A stretch of DNA of 64,000 nt from Kitagawia praeruptora (Eukaryota; Streptophyta; Magnoliopsida; Apiales; Apiaceae), in NCBI GenBank assembly GCA_037693485.1, contig CM075353.1:60692501-60756500 (forward strand). Reading direction: 5' to 3'. Below, one piece after another: positions 36,304-46,555 of this stretch (its first letter is position 1; the number at the start of each line of letters is the position of its first letter). The notes under the pieces were generated by a model. It saw only the letters and a program-made list of their open reading frames with translations, was not told where the DNA came from and did not search any database. A program made the translations under genes and the position numbers.

Positions 36304-38467
36304 TTTTTTTTGCTAATTAAATTTTTATACCATAAAGGAACAGCTTAGACAAGTCTAGGGGCATACCCCGTGAAATCAACAAATATTACAAAACAAACGT
36401 TCCTAAACGGAACGCTCAAACATCCTAAAACCGAACATAAACACAATGTTCGTCAACAACCAACAAAACACCTAGGTGCTACCTCCCCTAGCCTTCAGTT
36501 TTATACCAGCCAGGCCTGCCCCGACACCATCTTCATTTGCATCCCCAACAGGGCTCTTATGAGGCCTACCCTCTGCATCCGCAAGATCACTCCTCGTGGC
36601 ATTCATGCAATTATTCACATTATCTCCCTCGGTCGTGTCCATCAAGCATTTTCCATCCCCCTTATGAAGACGCCATTGCTTGATCCTTGCCTTTGTCCAT
36701 CGAACTCTAACCCCCTTGGCCTCCTCCAGGCCTTCCCCTCCTTGACTCTCTTTATAGTTCGAGTCCTTCTTAGGTGTCTCCTGCATTTGCTCAGTATCAA
36801 CATTCACAGCGCTGATCCCCAACAAAACTGAACAGTGGCCCCAAGTACTGCATGTTACCCTGAATTGGCTCCTTTGCTTTTTTAAAAACTTGCTTTTCCC
36901 ATGGCATAGCGCCATCTCCTGACAAATCTAAACCTTTTCCTTTAGAAAGAGAATCCCTGTTCCCCCCCATCCCGAATTCCTTGGTAGATCTTGTATCCTT
37001 TCCTCCAAAAAGAGAACTCAATTGTTGCTCAGTCGTTGGAAAGTCAATCCCCAAATCAATCAAGTAATCCTTCAATTGAATAGAACGGCATGTTAAATCA
37101 TGAAGCTCCGCTTCCTCAATTTCTTTTAAGTCACGAGCAGAGGCACTAAATTCCCTATCACGGGACCCCTTAACCAATGGAACTTCTTTACCCAGCAAGG
37201 TAATGAACATCTTTAAGTTATCTAAATTATGTCTCGCTGCCACTAGTGCCTTCCTCTTCAACTCGGTGTTGTAGAAGGTGTGGTCTAACAGCCCTGTTAT
37301 CTCTAACTCTTCTTCCATGCCTTGAATAATCTGGTCATCCTCCCCTAACACCGGGTGAGGGATTCCATTCTTCCTAATATAGTTCCCAAGCTGCTTAATG
37401 CAGTTCAGAGCTATACCCAAGTCTCTCATAAGATTAGCATCCGGTCTCCTTTGCAATCCATTTATGACATCTAAGTCACTCATGTCAACATTCCCCCAAA
37501 TCGCGGGCACCTTATGCCCATTCTGGACAATGCAGTCTCTGAAAATAATGACTATATTCACAGCAATAGCCAAACGCTCTTGCATTCTTTTGACTAAATC
37601 ATCCCAGCTTGGAATCTCTTCTTCTTCTGTCACTTCATTACACAATTTCTTCCCCTTGGCTTTCGCTCGAATCATCTCAGCCGCCTCAACATTAGGCCCA
37701 ACAATTTCCTCGCTATTGCTACCCTTTTCACTGTCTCTACCCGAGTCCAAAACTGGAGTAAGAACATCCATTTGGGACTCAGACATAATGACATCATTTA
37801 CCAAGCCTCCCATGTCGGTGGTCGAAACAATAACCTCTTTCGTCGAAGTGAAAGGTTTTGATAGATCGATAAAGGAACCAGCACAAATATCGACATCTAC
37901 ATTATTTGATCTAACCGGTTTCTTTTGGGAAAAAACTTTACCTTCAAATAAATGATGCTTAACCCGGATGCGAGTGCGAGCAACCACCCCAGATTTAGGA
38001 CTCTCTGGAATCACCGTAACCAGGTCCTCAACAAAGGAGACCCGCGAATCCTCCTTCCTGCCATCATTCTTTTACTCGATCCGTCCAACTTCTTGGATCG
38101 AATATCAACCAAGGGTATCTCCGATACCAGGTTAGCCGCAAAAGAAACCCTTTTCGGGTTCAAAACTGGATCCAACCTCTCCTGGGTCATCAATCCATGA
38201 TCAGGAACAGTAGCCACCATCATGCAATCATCCACAAAGGAAACCCTCTTTCTACTCATGATAACAACCAGACAGAACTAAAAGAAATATTGTGTTTAGG
38301 TGATAGATTATAAGGGGAAGGTGGATTTAGGAAGGGAAACAATAGATAAGATGAAGAAATTGTTTAGATTGATTAGATTTTAGAGAATTCTAGAGAGAGG
38401 ATTTAGAGAGAAAGAAGAGAGAAAGCGACTCTCATGGCTTCACCCTTCTCTCGAGAGAGTTCCCCTT
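36304..38467 (-). mobile_element. non-autonomous LINE derivative B in the Tekay 3' LTR
   Basis: Minus orientation: poly-T and GCTAATTAAATTTTTATACC at the low end, the family hairpin read as AGGGGCATACCCCGTG (36358 on), and a 5' end near 38467 beginning GGGGAACTCTCTCGAG. A target duplication TAATAACTT flanks it (36295-36303 and 38468-38476), and the uninterrupted site is visible in the 5' LTR (about 3905-3920). At 2164 bp it appears full length. The leader has CACAATATTTCTTTTAGTTC before the start codon, matching A, E and LINE-1. Confidence 0.88.
36472..38259 (-). pseudogene. cargo ORF of unit B, unknown protein (about 595 codons, two frameshifts)
   Basis: Starts at 38259 (MSRKRVSFVDDCMMVATVP). 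A one-base shift near 38055 moves reading to the frame holding SRVSFVEDLVTVIPESP, open to 36797; a second shift near 36810-36840 moves to the frame ending ARGGST at 36472. The first about 90 residues hold three RVSF motifs: KRVSFVDD, KRVSFAAN and SRVSFVED. The middle is acidic and helical (EAAEMIRAKAKGKKLCNEV, IPSWDDLVKRMQERLAIA). I do not recognise the family, and it shares no obvious identity with the cargo of A, D or E apart from position and size. No RT, endonuclease or zinc knuckle is seen. Confidence 0.5.
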
Positions 38468-38665
38468 TAATAACTTCTATTCGTAAACCCTTTTATGTAA
38501 GACTTATTTTAATTTCATCTCTGGGACTATAACTGTGTGTGTGAGTGGATATTATTGTGGGGTCATAGCCTATTACTTGTTTATTTTGAACTCAAGAAAA
38601 GTGTTAATCATGGAAAATGAGACCGTAAGGACCCGATCCCTGACCCCAGATCTGGGGGTGTTACA

Positions 38666-38897
38666 GTTCGTGTGTTTTGTCGGCTCTAAACCTTCTGCGG
38701 AAGGACTCTCTAAACTCATTTCAACTATGAATGCTTCGGGAGGGGATCTTGTTGAACCATCTTTGTGCCCCTCCCTTCAAGGTTGAAGCAAAGAACCTAT
38801 ACTTAGTAATGTCGTTACAGAAGTACATGAGAGCAATTTGCTCAAAGTAGTTGATATGGTCCTCCGAGTCACCCATGCCATCAAATGAGTCAAAGTT
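38666..38897 (-). pseudogene. Tat-like gag, Retrotrans_gag domain fragment
   Basis: The minus strand encodes the core of a gag domain: DGMGDSEDHINYFEQIALMY, CNDITKYRFFASTLKGGAQ, RWFNKIPSRSIHS, then a TGA where the family usually has Trp, and NEFRESFRRRFRADKTHE. The reading stops at 38666 where the Tekay-like 3' LTR begins, so the Tekay-like element sits inside this gene. The five bases after the LTR (GTTCG) would be its target duplication, but the other copy is outside the window. Confidence 0.65.
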
Positions 38898-39309
38898 TTT
38901 TTTTTTTTTTTGCTAATTAAAATTTTATACCCAAAGGGAACAACGATACAACTCTAGGGGCATACCCCGCGACAAACCAACAATACAAGACAAATTATCA
39001 AAGCAAATTAGTAAAAAACTAATTTGCAACAAAAGCAACAGAATGCTTCTACAAAAGAGAAACTAGAAAACCTAGTTTAAAACATCAAAAGATCTATGCC
39101 TGGTTCATAAAAGAGGCCAAACCGGCCTTGATCTCCATGCGAACACCAGGGGTGACCTGTGCCCATAGCAGCCTTCTATCTCGCACTCTCCTAATCTCAT
39201 GGCAATTCCCAGCAGTAGGCTCAATTGCTACATCCATCTCCAAACCAGCTATCCCATGATTCACATCCATCTTGAACCCAGCAGTACTGCTCTTGCCAAA
39301 GCCATACTC
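38898..39309 (-). mobile_element. LINE derivative unit C (3' stub)
   Basis: 412 bp. It starts GAGTATGGCTTTGGCAAGAG in sense, fused to D's poly-A, encodes the C-terminal about 70 residues of a cargo ORF (to IKAGLASFMNQA, stop at 39094), then the family tail with CGCGGGGTATGCCCCTAG and poly-A reaching the target duplication. The 99-codon frame at 39094-39393 reads through D's tail into C and is not a real protein. Confidence 0.78.
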
Positions 39310-40968
39310 TTTTTTTTTTTTTTTGCTAATTAAAATTTTATACCACAGGCAAAAGATTACATCTCTAGGGGCATACCCCGCGATAAGAAACACATCTACC
39401 TAGCGGAACAACAGAGAAAAAACATCAATAATGCTAGATAACTAGCAATCAAGACCATACTCACCATTAGTAGGCGAGCTACTAACAGTAGTAAAGACCA
39501 TGCTAGTGTTCAAATGAGCATCAGAGTCCTCCTCCTTCATTCCTCCACCATCAGTTTTGTGCCCTTCGGGGCCGCCATCCAAACCCATGTTTCCATGTGC
39601 CTTGCAGAAATAACTTCTTTTAACTAAACAAATCCAAGCATCAGGCAAAGGCTGGAGCCTGCCTATCTGGAACGTACCACCAGAAACGAACCAAGCTTGC
39701 ACAAAGACAAAGCAATCATGTGAGTACAAGTTAAAGAACCCATAGTAGCACCCCTTAGGCTTCTCAATCATCTTGATCGAGGCTTCTCTAGCAATAAAAG
39801 TATCATTTAAGAAATTATGAATTCTGAAAAACAACCCATCGCACTTAGTGTCAACCACCACAACCATTTTGCATCTTGCTTCAATTTTCTTGCTTGTTCG
39901 AAACCATCGACCAACAGTAGAATAACAAGCCCATCTAACAATACTCAGCAGAAGAGTAACGCTAACAATTTGCAAGTAAACCTGCTTAACACTCATCATT
40001 CGAAGTCTAATAATGACATGAACCTGGGCATCATCCTGCTTCCTAGTGCCAACAGCAATGGTGCAAACTGGTAATTGTTTCACCATCACATCCCAAACAA
40101 GCACCATCCTAACTCTAACACACTTCGTAGTATGCTCCTCCACCTCCTCAGCTTGCGTCTTGATAGAACAAGACCAATCCTCAGCACCATCAAAAACAAT
40201 CTCAGGAACCCCCACAAACAAAGACCAACCCTGTAGATTAAAACGGCAAACCAACCCAGGCTGCATCATTCGGACAAAGCCATCATTGCAATCATTATAG
40301 AACTGGTAGATTCCCAAACCAGTTGCCACTACACACATCAGGATTTGAGATCCCACAAACATAGAGAACCACATTGAAATGACTCTAGCAGAAATTAAGG
40401 CCAAGTCTATTTCAATGGCATTCATTATTGCCACTCTACTGGCATACCCCTCAAGGGAACAGTTATCCTCCAGACCGGAACATAACTCACAATACAGAGT
40501 GTTCAACCCCACTCTTTTCTTCAAAACAAGATTCTCCATCCGAATGGGTAGAGACCCATCCGGGACTAGCAGCAGGAATTCATGAGCAAATCCTTGCGCT
40601 ACAACTCCATACCTCTCAGTAGACATCCCATCATAGATGAGAGCCAGGCAGCCATTCCTTAAACTCCAATCTTCAAACAAAGAGCCCAGATCCGCTTCAA
40701 CAACAGAGCGGAATCCAGTCCTCTCCATCTGTTTCGCATTGCTAACACAGCAAAAGACCTCAACAGAGGACGACCCCTTGCTAATCACCGTGCCTTCCTG
40801 TAGCATCATACAAACAAACCAGGTGCCCTGTTCCCACAACTTTCGGTGAGACAAATAATCAAACACCTTGACCCCCTTGACAAAATCCGCATTAACTCCA
40901 TTTGTGAGTGGGCAATTAGCCAAAGCAAATGCAATGACAACCATAGCCCCTACAAACACCATGATATC
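39310..40968 (-). mobile_element. LINE derivative unit D (5'-truncated)
   Basis: About 1.66 kb. The 5' edge (GATATCATGGTGTTTGTAGG in sense) is fused directly to the poly-A of E. The 3' tail has CGCGGGGTATGCCCCTAG and GGTATAAAATTTTAATTAGC then a 15-base poly-A (poly-T 39310-39324). It lacks the leader and the start of the ORF present in E. Confidence 0.78.
39442..40962 (-). CDS. cargo ORF of unit D, unknown protein (506 codons, 5' end missing)
   Basis: Open from MVFVGAMVVIAFALANCP to SSSPTNGEYGLDC. The first Met lies six bases inside the truncation point, so it is probably an internal Met of a longer original ORF (A and E are about 610-650 codons). The N-terminal 18 residues look hydrophobic like a signal or membrane segment, but that may be internal sequence. 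It is rich in Val, Cys, Phe and Gly, with a charged C-terminus (GMKEEDSDAHLN). I recognise no domain. It is intact over 506 codons. Confidence 0.45.
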   Translation of the reverse strand: MVFVGAMVVIAFALANCPLTNGVNADFVKGVKVFDYLSHRKLWEQGTWFVCMMLQEGTVISKGSSSVEVFCCVSNAKQMERTGFRSVVEADLGSLFEDWSLRNGCLALIYDGMSTERYGVVAQGFAHEFLLLVPDGSLPIRMENLVLKKRVGLNTLYCELCSGLEDNCSLEGYASRVAIMNAIEIDLALISARVISMWFSMFVGSQILMCVVATGLGIYQFYNDCNDGFVRMMQPGLVCRFNLQGWSLFVGVPEIVFDGAEDWSCSIKTQAEEVEEHTTKCVRVRMVLVWDVMVKQLPVCTIAVGTRKQDDAQVHVIIRLRMMSVKQVYLQIVSVTLLLSIVRWACYSTVGRWFRTSKKIEARCKMVVVVDTKCDGLFFRIHNFLNDTFIAREASIKMIEKPKGCYYGFFNLYSHDCFVFVQAWFVSGGTFQIGRLQPLPDAWICLVKRSYFCKAHGNMGLDGGPEGHKTDGGGMKEEDSDAHLNTSMVFTTVSSSPTNGEYGLDC

Positions 40969-43171
40969 TTTTTTTTTTTGCTAATTAAATTTTTATACCA
41001 AGAAGGAACAGCTTACACAAGTCTAGGGGCATACCCCGCGAAATTAACTTTCAGACACAACAAAGTCATAACAATAGAAAGTCACCCTACTGTCAACATA
41101 AACAAGCTAAACAAACAACAAGATCATAGCTATGCCAGGTAACTAATAAAAGTTGAACCTCCAGGTTCACATCCTAGAAGTCTTTTCACCAGCTTCTTCA
41201 TCGGCTTCCCCCCACCATCATCCAGGTTTTTCCAAACTGGGCTCGCATGCTTCATTTCATTCTCAGCATTCAAAGTATTCCCCCTTGTGCACATCTCACT
41301 ATCATGGACACCCCCTCATTGGCCAGTAAACCCCACTCCAAACGAGTCCTCAAAATAAATAACGGGACATATGTGTCTCGATTATCCTTGTAAAACCACC
41401 TTTCCCAAGTGGAGGGTGCCTCTACATTACTTAACCCCTCTATAATCAGAGCAGCCACTCCTTTAACCAGGCCAAGATGTCCATCATACAGAAAAGCCTG
41501 AAAAGTAAGCTCCCTCATGCCATCACCCAAAGAGGTGCCCCAACAAGCTAACTCCTTATCAGCGTACCCGCAACCCATGGTTACAAGTATTTGACCATCC
41601 ATCTTGGCAATATTCGAATCAGCTTTGTGCTCTAAGCACCCCAACCACTTGCACCTTGCAAAGAACTTGAATTTCCAGACCTTAATTGCATTCACCCCCT
41701 CGTTGAACAAGAGTCCCTGAATAAAAAAGTTCACAAACCATGCAGCATTACTTGCATGTCTACCATCTTTATTAGTCTTGCAGCCACGTCCTTCACATAA
41801 ATAAAAGACAATCTCAGTCTCTGTAACTCCCTTTCGCTTCCTGGAACCAGAAAGAAGCACAACACATATCTTGCTGAGATAATCACCATGCAGAGCATCT
41901 CCAGTTCGAACAGGGTTACCTAGGACCCTTAAGAGCATTTCGAACCGCGGCATGCCTAAACTCATTAGGGAAATGAACATTCCCATCACTCTGTGTCTCC
42001 TAGCAATAACCCAGCAGTCCCCTTCAAAGCCAAGCACGAGAAAACCACTCCCATGTTCCAAAATCAACAAATATCGATAAGACAAAATGTCAAGCTCTTT
42101 GAAGCCTACACCTGCCATGATTGGCACTACCATCTCCAGAAGGAGAACATCATCACAACTGCTACCAAATAAAATCCCCTTAACAGTTAATAAAGCAACA
42201 TTACGAATCTCAAACACATGGTGTGCCTCCCAGCAGGGGACCATTAATAACCATTGAGACCAATCGTCACACACCTTGCACTCCTTCAAGATGTGACGCA
42301 TCAACACCGAGATTTCCACCCCTGTCAGATAACACACATCAAACTGAATCTCTGACCGATTCCAGTCAGGAGACCCCATCACAGAAAAACCAACAATCCA
42401 GAACCTTGAATAAACAAGAAAGATTCCGCAACCATGAGACCCATTCCTTCCATCAAACAACTCGAAAGAAAACCTGGTCAACATATTCGGAACTACCTCC
42501 ACATCATATGCCATAAACTTGGTGTCACAATGCGTCAAGGAAATGGACCCAACCTCCAACCACAACAAGATTAGATAACCTAACCCTTGTTTCAATTGCC
42601 CCCTCTTCGTGAGGCAAATCCCATGAAAAACCAGAAAGATTTCATCTAACATAGTCACCTGATAAAACAGAGTAAGGGTGACAAACAAGAATCAAGATCT
42701 TTAAACACACCAGTGAGGTGCGTAATCAACTTGAAATAAACCCAAAAGATGTAACCCATCTCAGCATCAAATGAGACATCGAAAAGCCCCATCTCTTGAT
42801 TTGTGACATTGTAGATAACACTACAGCCCAAAGGAAATAAGCCCTCATAGGTCAGCCGCCCATAAGGCAAATCCACCGATAGGACCCCCGAAATACCCAC
42901 AAGACCAATTTCAGAATTCACAAGGGTGAACTCAATAGGAGAAAAAGATACAGGCAACAAACCCATTAAAATATAAATATAATATAAGAAATATGGTGGG
43001 ATGGTGGAAGGAAAGAAGAGAGATATGGATTAGTGAAGGTTTTATAGTTAGAATTGATGAAAAAAGGTTCAGATTTGGGAGATTTGTGTGGAGGCTAGGT
43101 TAGGGTTTTAGAGAGAAGTTAGAGAGAAGGAGGAAAAAACGACTCTCATTGTTCGTGAGTAGGCATAGTTC
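40969..43171 (-). mobile_element. LINE derivative unit E (full length)
   Basis: 2.2 kb. The 5' end reads GAACTATGCCTACTCACGAA in sense, then AATGAGAGTCGTTTTTTCC and TTCTCTCTAAAACCCTAACC; CACCATATTTCTTATATTAT precedes the ORF. The 3' tail has CGCGGGGTATGCCCCTAG and poly-A (poly-T 40969-40979). The 5' terminus matches unit B's (GAACT near the end and ATGAGAGTCG a little inside), which supports its completeness. Confidence 0.8.
41130..42966 (-). pseudogene. cargo ORF of unit E, unknown protein (about 610 codons, frameshifted)
   Basis: Starts MGLLPVSFSPIEFTLVNSE at 42966. The frame ends at 42658, but reading continues in the overlapping frame from about 42685 (TLFYQVTMLDEIFLVFHG) to 41270, and then in a third frame (ENEMKHASPVWKNLDDGGG) to a TAG at 41130. 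Two small frameshifts therefore break an ORF of the same size as in unit A. Composition is hydrophobic and aromatic with many Cys and Gly. No known domain is recognised. It has AAWFVNFFIQ, loosely like GTWFVCMMLQ in unit D. Confidence 0.45.
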
Positions 43172-43187
43172 CAAATGAGTCAAAGTT

Positions 43188-43272
43188 ATAATGCTTGATG
43201 TTTTTCTATCTCGGAATGGCCTCTAGAGAATGGCCGAAAGGAGTCAGGGTTCCTTCAATTTCGAGACCGGAC
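43188..43272 (-). pseudogene. Tat-like gag, middle fragment
   Basis: This short stretch lies between the E-D-C trio and the Copia-type LTR. The minus strand reads GTLTPFGHSLEAIPR then a stop, and KNIKHYNFDSF, which continues directly into the gag piece at 38897 once the trio and one target duplication copy are removed. That continuity shows the trio inserted cleanly into gag. Confidence 0.55.
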
Positions 43273-43581
43273 ACCTGTTGAGTATTGAACACACGAAAAG
43301 AATACAGAGGGGGTGAATGGATTCTTGAACTTTTTCTCGTTCTTGAATCAGTTTGGTGAATGTAGCAAGATATGTGTTATGTGTGTGCAGAAATGTAAGT
43401 ATGGATAATGAACAACACAAGACACGATATTCACTTTAATCTAATATTTTATTAGATAAAGATTTGCTACAACCTGTGAATACAAATGGTAGTATTCTCA
43501 GCTTCATTTTTCTCAGTGAGATGTATGTTCTTTTTAATGTGTATATATATGAAAAAACTTCTTAACTAAAGAAGTGAGGTT

Positions 43582-43593
43582 GTATTTTTATAG
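43582..43593 (-). promoter_or_regulatory. candidate TATA box of the Copia-type LTR
   Basis: Minus strand TATAAAAATACA, the strongest TATA-like match in the LTR, downstream of the palindrome cluster. Confidence 0.5.
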
Positions 43594-43870
43594 AACATGA
43601 ATACAGCCTACTTACTACAAATAAGGTTACATGATAAATTACTTTCTAGTATGTCTATCCTATTTGAGTAAACATTCAAACGGCTACAGGTTTGACTTCT
43701 TGAAGTTCTGTTCAGATCCACTTCTATAGCTCTTTGTCTCTTGTACATCTCTCTAAGCTTCTTTGTAGGATTTTCAAAGTACCTTACAGTTTGTGGTCCA
43801 TAAAGTGCTTTGGCTTGTTGAAGGTTTCTGACTTGTATAATTTCTCTAGTATTTTGTCTCCAAGACTGTA

Positions 43871-44281
43871 TTCGAGAAGTAATTGAGTGATTGATTCGAG
43901 AACTAGAATTGACTTGATAGATAACTCTGAGTTCTCGAATACTGTATAATTATCATATTGAATCACTTCTCGAATTAGTCTTTTCTCCAGGAATCCTTGA
44001 GTTGTCGAATAGAACACTTGACTTGTCGAATCCCTGAGATGTCGAATAGCTTCCTGAGTCATTGAGATATCGAATGGAACTTTGACTTGTTGACTCCTAG
44101 AGAATTCGAATGATGCTTTGACTTGTTGACTTTTTGAGTTCTCGAATAGAGTAGCAGACATGTCGAATCATTGAGATATCGAATACTGCATTCAGAGATA
44201 TCGAACAGTGTCTTTTGAAATATCGAATTCTTGACTTCTCGAAGGCTAGACTTCTCGAATATGACAAACATACTTCTCGAA
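43871..44281 (-). promoter_or_regulatory. cluster of TTCTCGAA/TTCGAGAA palindromes in the Copia-type U3
   Basis: Exact copies at 43871-43878, 43895-43902, 43932-43939, 43967-43974, 44139-44146, 44236-44243, 44252-44259 and 44274-44281, mixed with ATATCGAA and GTCGAAT words. Each fits the TTCnnGAA core of a heat shock element. The cluster lies 0.3-0.7 kb upstream of the TATA box in sense orientation. Confidence 0.55.
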
Positions 44282-44800
44282 TTGGTACTTAGGCAAATCT
44301 TCATTCTTCAAATTTCAACTGTGTTTATTTGGACAGTCTTGATCTTCAAGCTTGAGGCATGATCCTTGGAACTTCTTTCAAGCATTATTCTCTGACTTTA
44401 ATTACAGTTACACAGGTAGAATTTGATGCCTATTATAAGTACTACAACAAGTAGAAACTCTACAACTAGAGGTTAACAAGTAGAAACTCTACAACAAGAG
44501 GTTCCCTCAGTTAAGAGGTCATGTAAGTAATGCAAAGTATTACAAATAATTAGGCTTGTTATTAGATGTATACAGGCATGCCTCTGTGACTAACAATCTC
44601 CCCCAAATTGTGAGTAAGACCATTAGTCACAATTTCATGTCTGATAACAAGCCTAACATACATAAAGATAAAACTTGACAGTACATGTATGAAATTGAAT
44701 AACAACATGGATAGAGCTACAATGAGTGATCTTACAGACTATGATGAAATACTAGCCTTTGTCATTTGATTCCATCTCCATTGCCTTGGCTTGTAGATCA

Positions 44801-46378
44801 TCATATGCCTTCTTTCTCCTTTCTTGCATTCTCATCCATAGCTTTTATGATCTCTGCCATAGCATCTAGTTCTTCAAGCAGAATAGAGTTCTTGAAATCT
44901 TCAAGTACTTGCTTCAGAATGTTGGCAGGATAGTGATTGAGTAGGTTCATTCTTATATTGACATGATCTCCCTTTCTTATCCTATACTTCACCACATAGG
45001 GGTTGAGCTGAACTCTACACATTCCTTTTGCCCTTATCTTTTCTGCTTCAGCTTGCAGTCTATCAATTTCCTTCTCCCTTTCTAGCCATTTCTCAAAGCA
45101 CCCCTTTCTTATCTTTTCAGCATGATCTCTCTTCATCTTCACAAAATCAATCAACTCCAGCTTCCATACCCTCTCCACTTTGTCTTCAGAATCCAATAAT
45201 TCAATAATTATTTCTATCTCATATAACTTACCCCAATTTTGACAACCCCCATGTTTGAATTTCTTCTGTCATTCATCAGTGTACTTGATTTCAAGGGAGT
45301 CATTCACAATGGCAGCATAGTAGATTCTTTGAGCTCTTAGAAATTGCAGTTAGTGGTTGGAGTTTCAAACCTGGAATTATTGTTAGGGCCCTTGACTTAG
45401 ATGGCTTCATTCTTCTTGCAACTTGTTTGAATTTGATCTTTTTCACTTGGTTGCTTGGCAGAAACTTGTGACCTTTGCTTGTAGACCATTGTAGTACTCC
45501 ATTAGCAGTTTGCTTTTGGAAACATACATATGGTTTCTTGAGTTGAATCTTCTTCTCTTCTTGAGGTGGCAAAACAGTTGTAGAAGCCATAGATGTAGAT
45601 TTTGGTAGGTCATTACTAACTGTATTCACCCTAGACTTAGAGTCTTGTGATGTGGTGAGATTACTGTTAGTAATTCCTAGGGCTTGCTATTTTCCACTTT
45701 TCCTCTCATAGACTTTGCCTTGGTCACCATCACCCTTCTTGTCTTTGTTGTCCTTCTTCTTCTCTTCTTCTTCTTGTCTTTATCATCCTTATTGCTCCTG
45801 TGATGTCTTCTTCTCCCATCACTTTTATCTTCATCTTCATCATCCTTATTCCTCCTCTCTTTGGCCATTTCTGGAACAGAGCCACTTGCTATGAAAGTTC
45901 TGAGAATATGCAATGCTTCCAACTCTTCAGCAGTTCTGATTCCTTGCTTTTTAGTTAGTCTTTCAATGATGGCAATGATGAGACTATGATTCTGAGGGAT
46001 AAGATGCTTGGGAATGATCAACTGCTTGATGTCATCAATTCTTGTTCCAGATTAGTAGATAATTGTTCTTGGATCTGTAATCACTTCAGGCAATCTGGCA
46101 GGTTGCTCATTCCTTAAGTCATCATATAGATTTTTGTTGTTCTCATTTCTCTTCTCAATCAGTTTGATCAGCACATCTACCTCTGAATATCTTAGGGCTT
46201 GTAGGGTTTTGTAGGTTAGATGCCATATCTTGGATTTTGACACCATCATTATCTCCTTGAACCATAAGCTATCTATCTTTCTAGGTATCACAGTGAGATA
46301 GTCAATCTGATCCTTCAAGCTCCTTAGATATAATTGAGTGTTACCAGCCTGTTTCCTTGAGACTTTCAAAAACTCCAA
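44801..46378 (-). pseudogene. broken ORF of the Copia-type element, unknown lysine-rich protein
   Basis: In sense order the pieces are 46378-46052 (RSLKDQIDYLTVIPRKID, KSKIWHLTYKTLQALRY), 46021-45677 (SLIIAIIERLTKKQGIRT, then a run of about 45 Lys/Arg/Asp), 45629-45300, and 45196-44801 (EKIRKGCFEKWLEREKEI, coiled-coil-like). They are separated by stops and shifts but lie in one direction and end just before the PPT, so they are probably one decayed ORF at the 3' end of the internal region. Some Copia (SIRE-type) elements carry an extra ORF in this place. I cannot confirm the match. Confidence 0.45.
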
Positions 46379-46555
46379 GAATGCATCATCATGATAAACA
46401 TTTGAGTTTGCAATTTATTGTAGCTTGGCCTCAGTAATAACCTTTACTTCTACAGGCTTGGCACTTTCAATTTTGGAGGATGGAGGTTTGTCAGATGGCA
46501 TACTCCCTGCAACCACTGTAGTAGTGATAGTTTGCTTTTGGCCACTTGGGGTAGT

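Larger units (their letters stand above)
1..38665 (+). mobile_element. Tekay/Del-like chromovirus (Ty3/gypsy), 5' edge outside the window
   Basis: LTR-PBS-gag-PR-RT-RNaseH-IN-chromodomain-PPT-LTR order on the plus strand, interrupted by five other elements. Position 1 corresponds to 3' LTR position 33597, so about 188 bp of the 5' LTR lie outside. Clade reasoning: PBS complementary to initiator Met tRNA (TGGTATCAGAGC), long LTRs, and an integrase ending in a chromodomain of the type LRNKVIKLVRVLWQNHN. Coding regions hold many stops, several of the TGG-to-TAG or CAG-to-TAG type expected of old methylated DNA. It is inserted in a Tat-like gag. Confidence 0.85.
33409..38665 (+). repeat. 3' LTR of the Tekay-like element, interrupted by unit B
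   Basis: Starts TGTAAGAACCTAG after the PPT and ends GGGGGTGTTACA. Without unit B (36304-38467 plus one duplication) it is about 3.1 kb, because about 1.23 kb present in the 5' LTR (1706-2936) is missing at about 35304. The junction lies in short TTAT/TTATT microhomology. A (TA)n tract at about 35887-35924 is longer than in the 5' LTR. Confidence 0.88.
38882..43187 (-). mobile_element. head-to-tail trio of LINE-derived retroposons (E-D-C) in one target duplication
   Basis: Identical 16-bp copies of CAAATGAGTCAAAGTT lie at 38882-38897 and 43172-43187; between them are three units in the same (minus) orientation, each with its own poly-A and family 3' tail: E 40969-43171, D 39310-40968, C 38898-39309. 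Only E has a true 5' end. Removing everything between the duplications restores the Tat gag reading. Confidence 0.8.
43273..44597 (-). repeat. 3' LTR of the Copia-type element
   Basis: 1325 bp, ends inverted (TGTTAGTCAC in sense to TACTCAACA). In sense orientation the U3 part (44597 down to about 43600) contains the TCGAA-rich array; a TATA box follows at 43582-43593. The small open frames at 43784-44304 are artefacts of the array. Confidence 0.75.

Noticed and set aside
38898..43171. Nested insertion as explanation of E-D-C
   Set aside because: Nesting would need 5' parts of C and D beyond E and extra target duplications. Neither is present; E alone reaches the outer duplication with a complete 5' end.
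43784..44304. Two open frames in the Copia-type LTR
   Set aside because: They cross the TTCTCGAA array in the U3 and show repeat-derived residues (FENSKSQQVK, FEFSRSQQVK).
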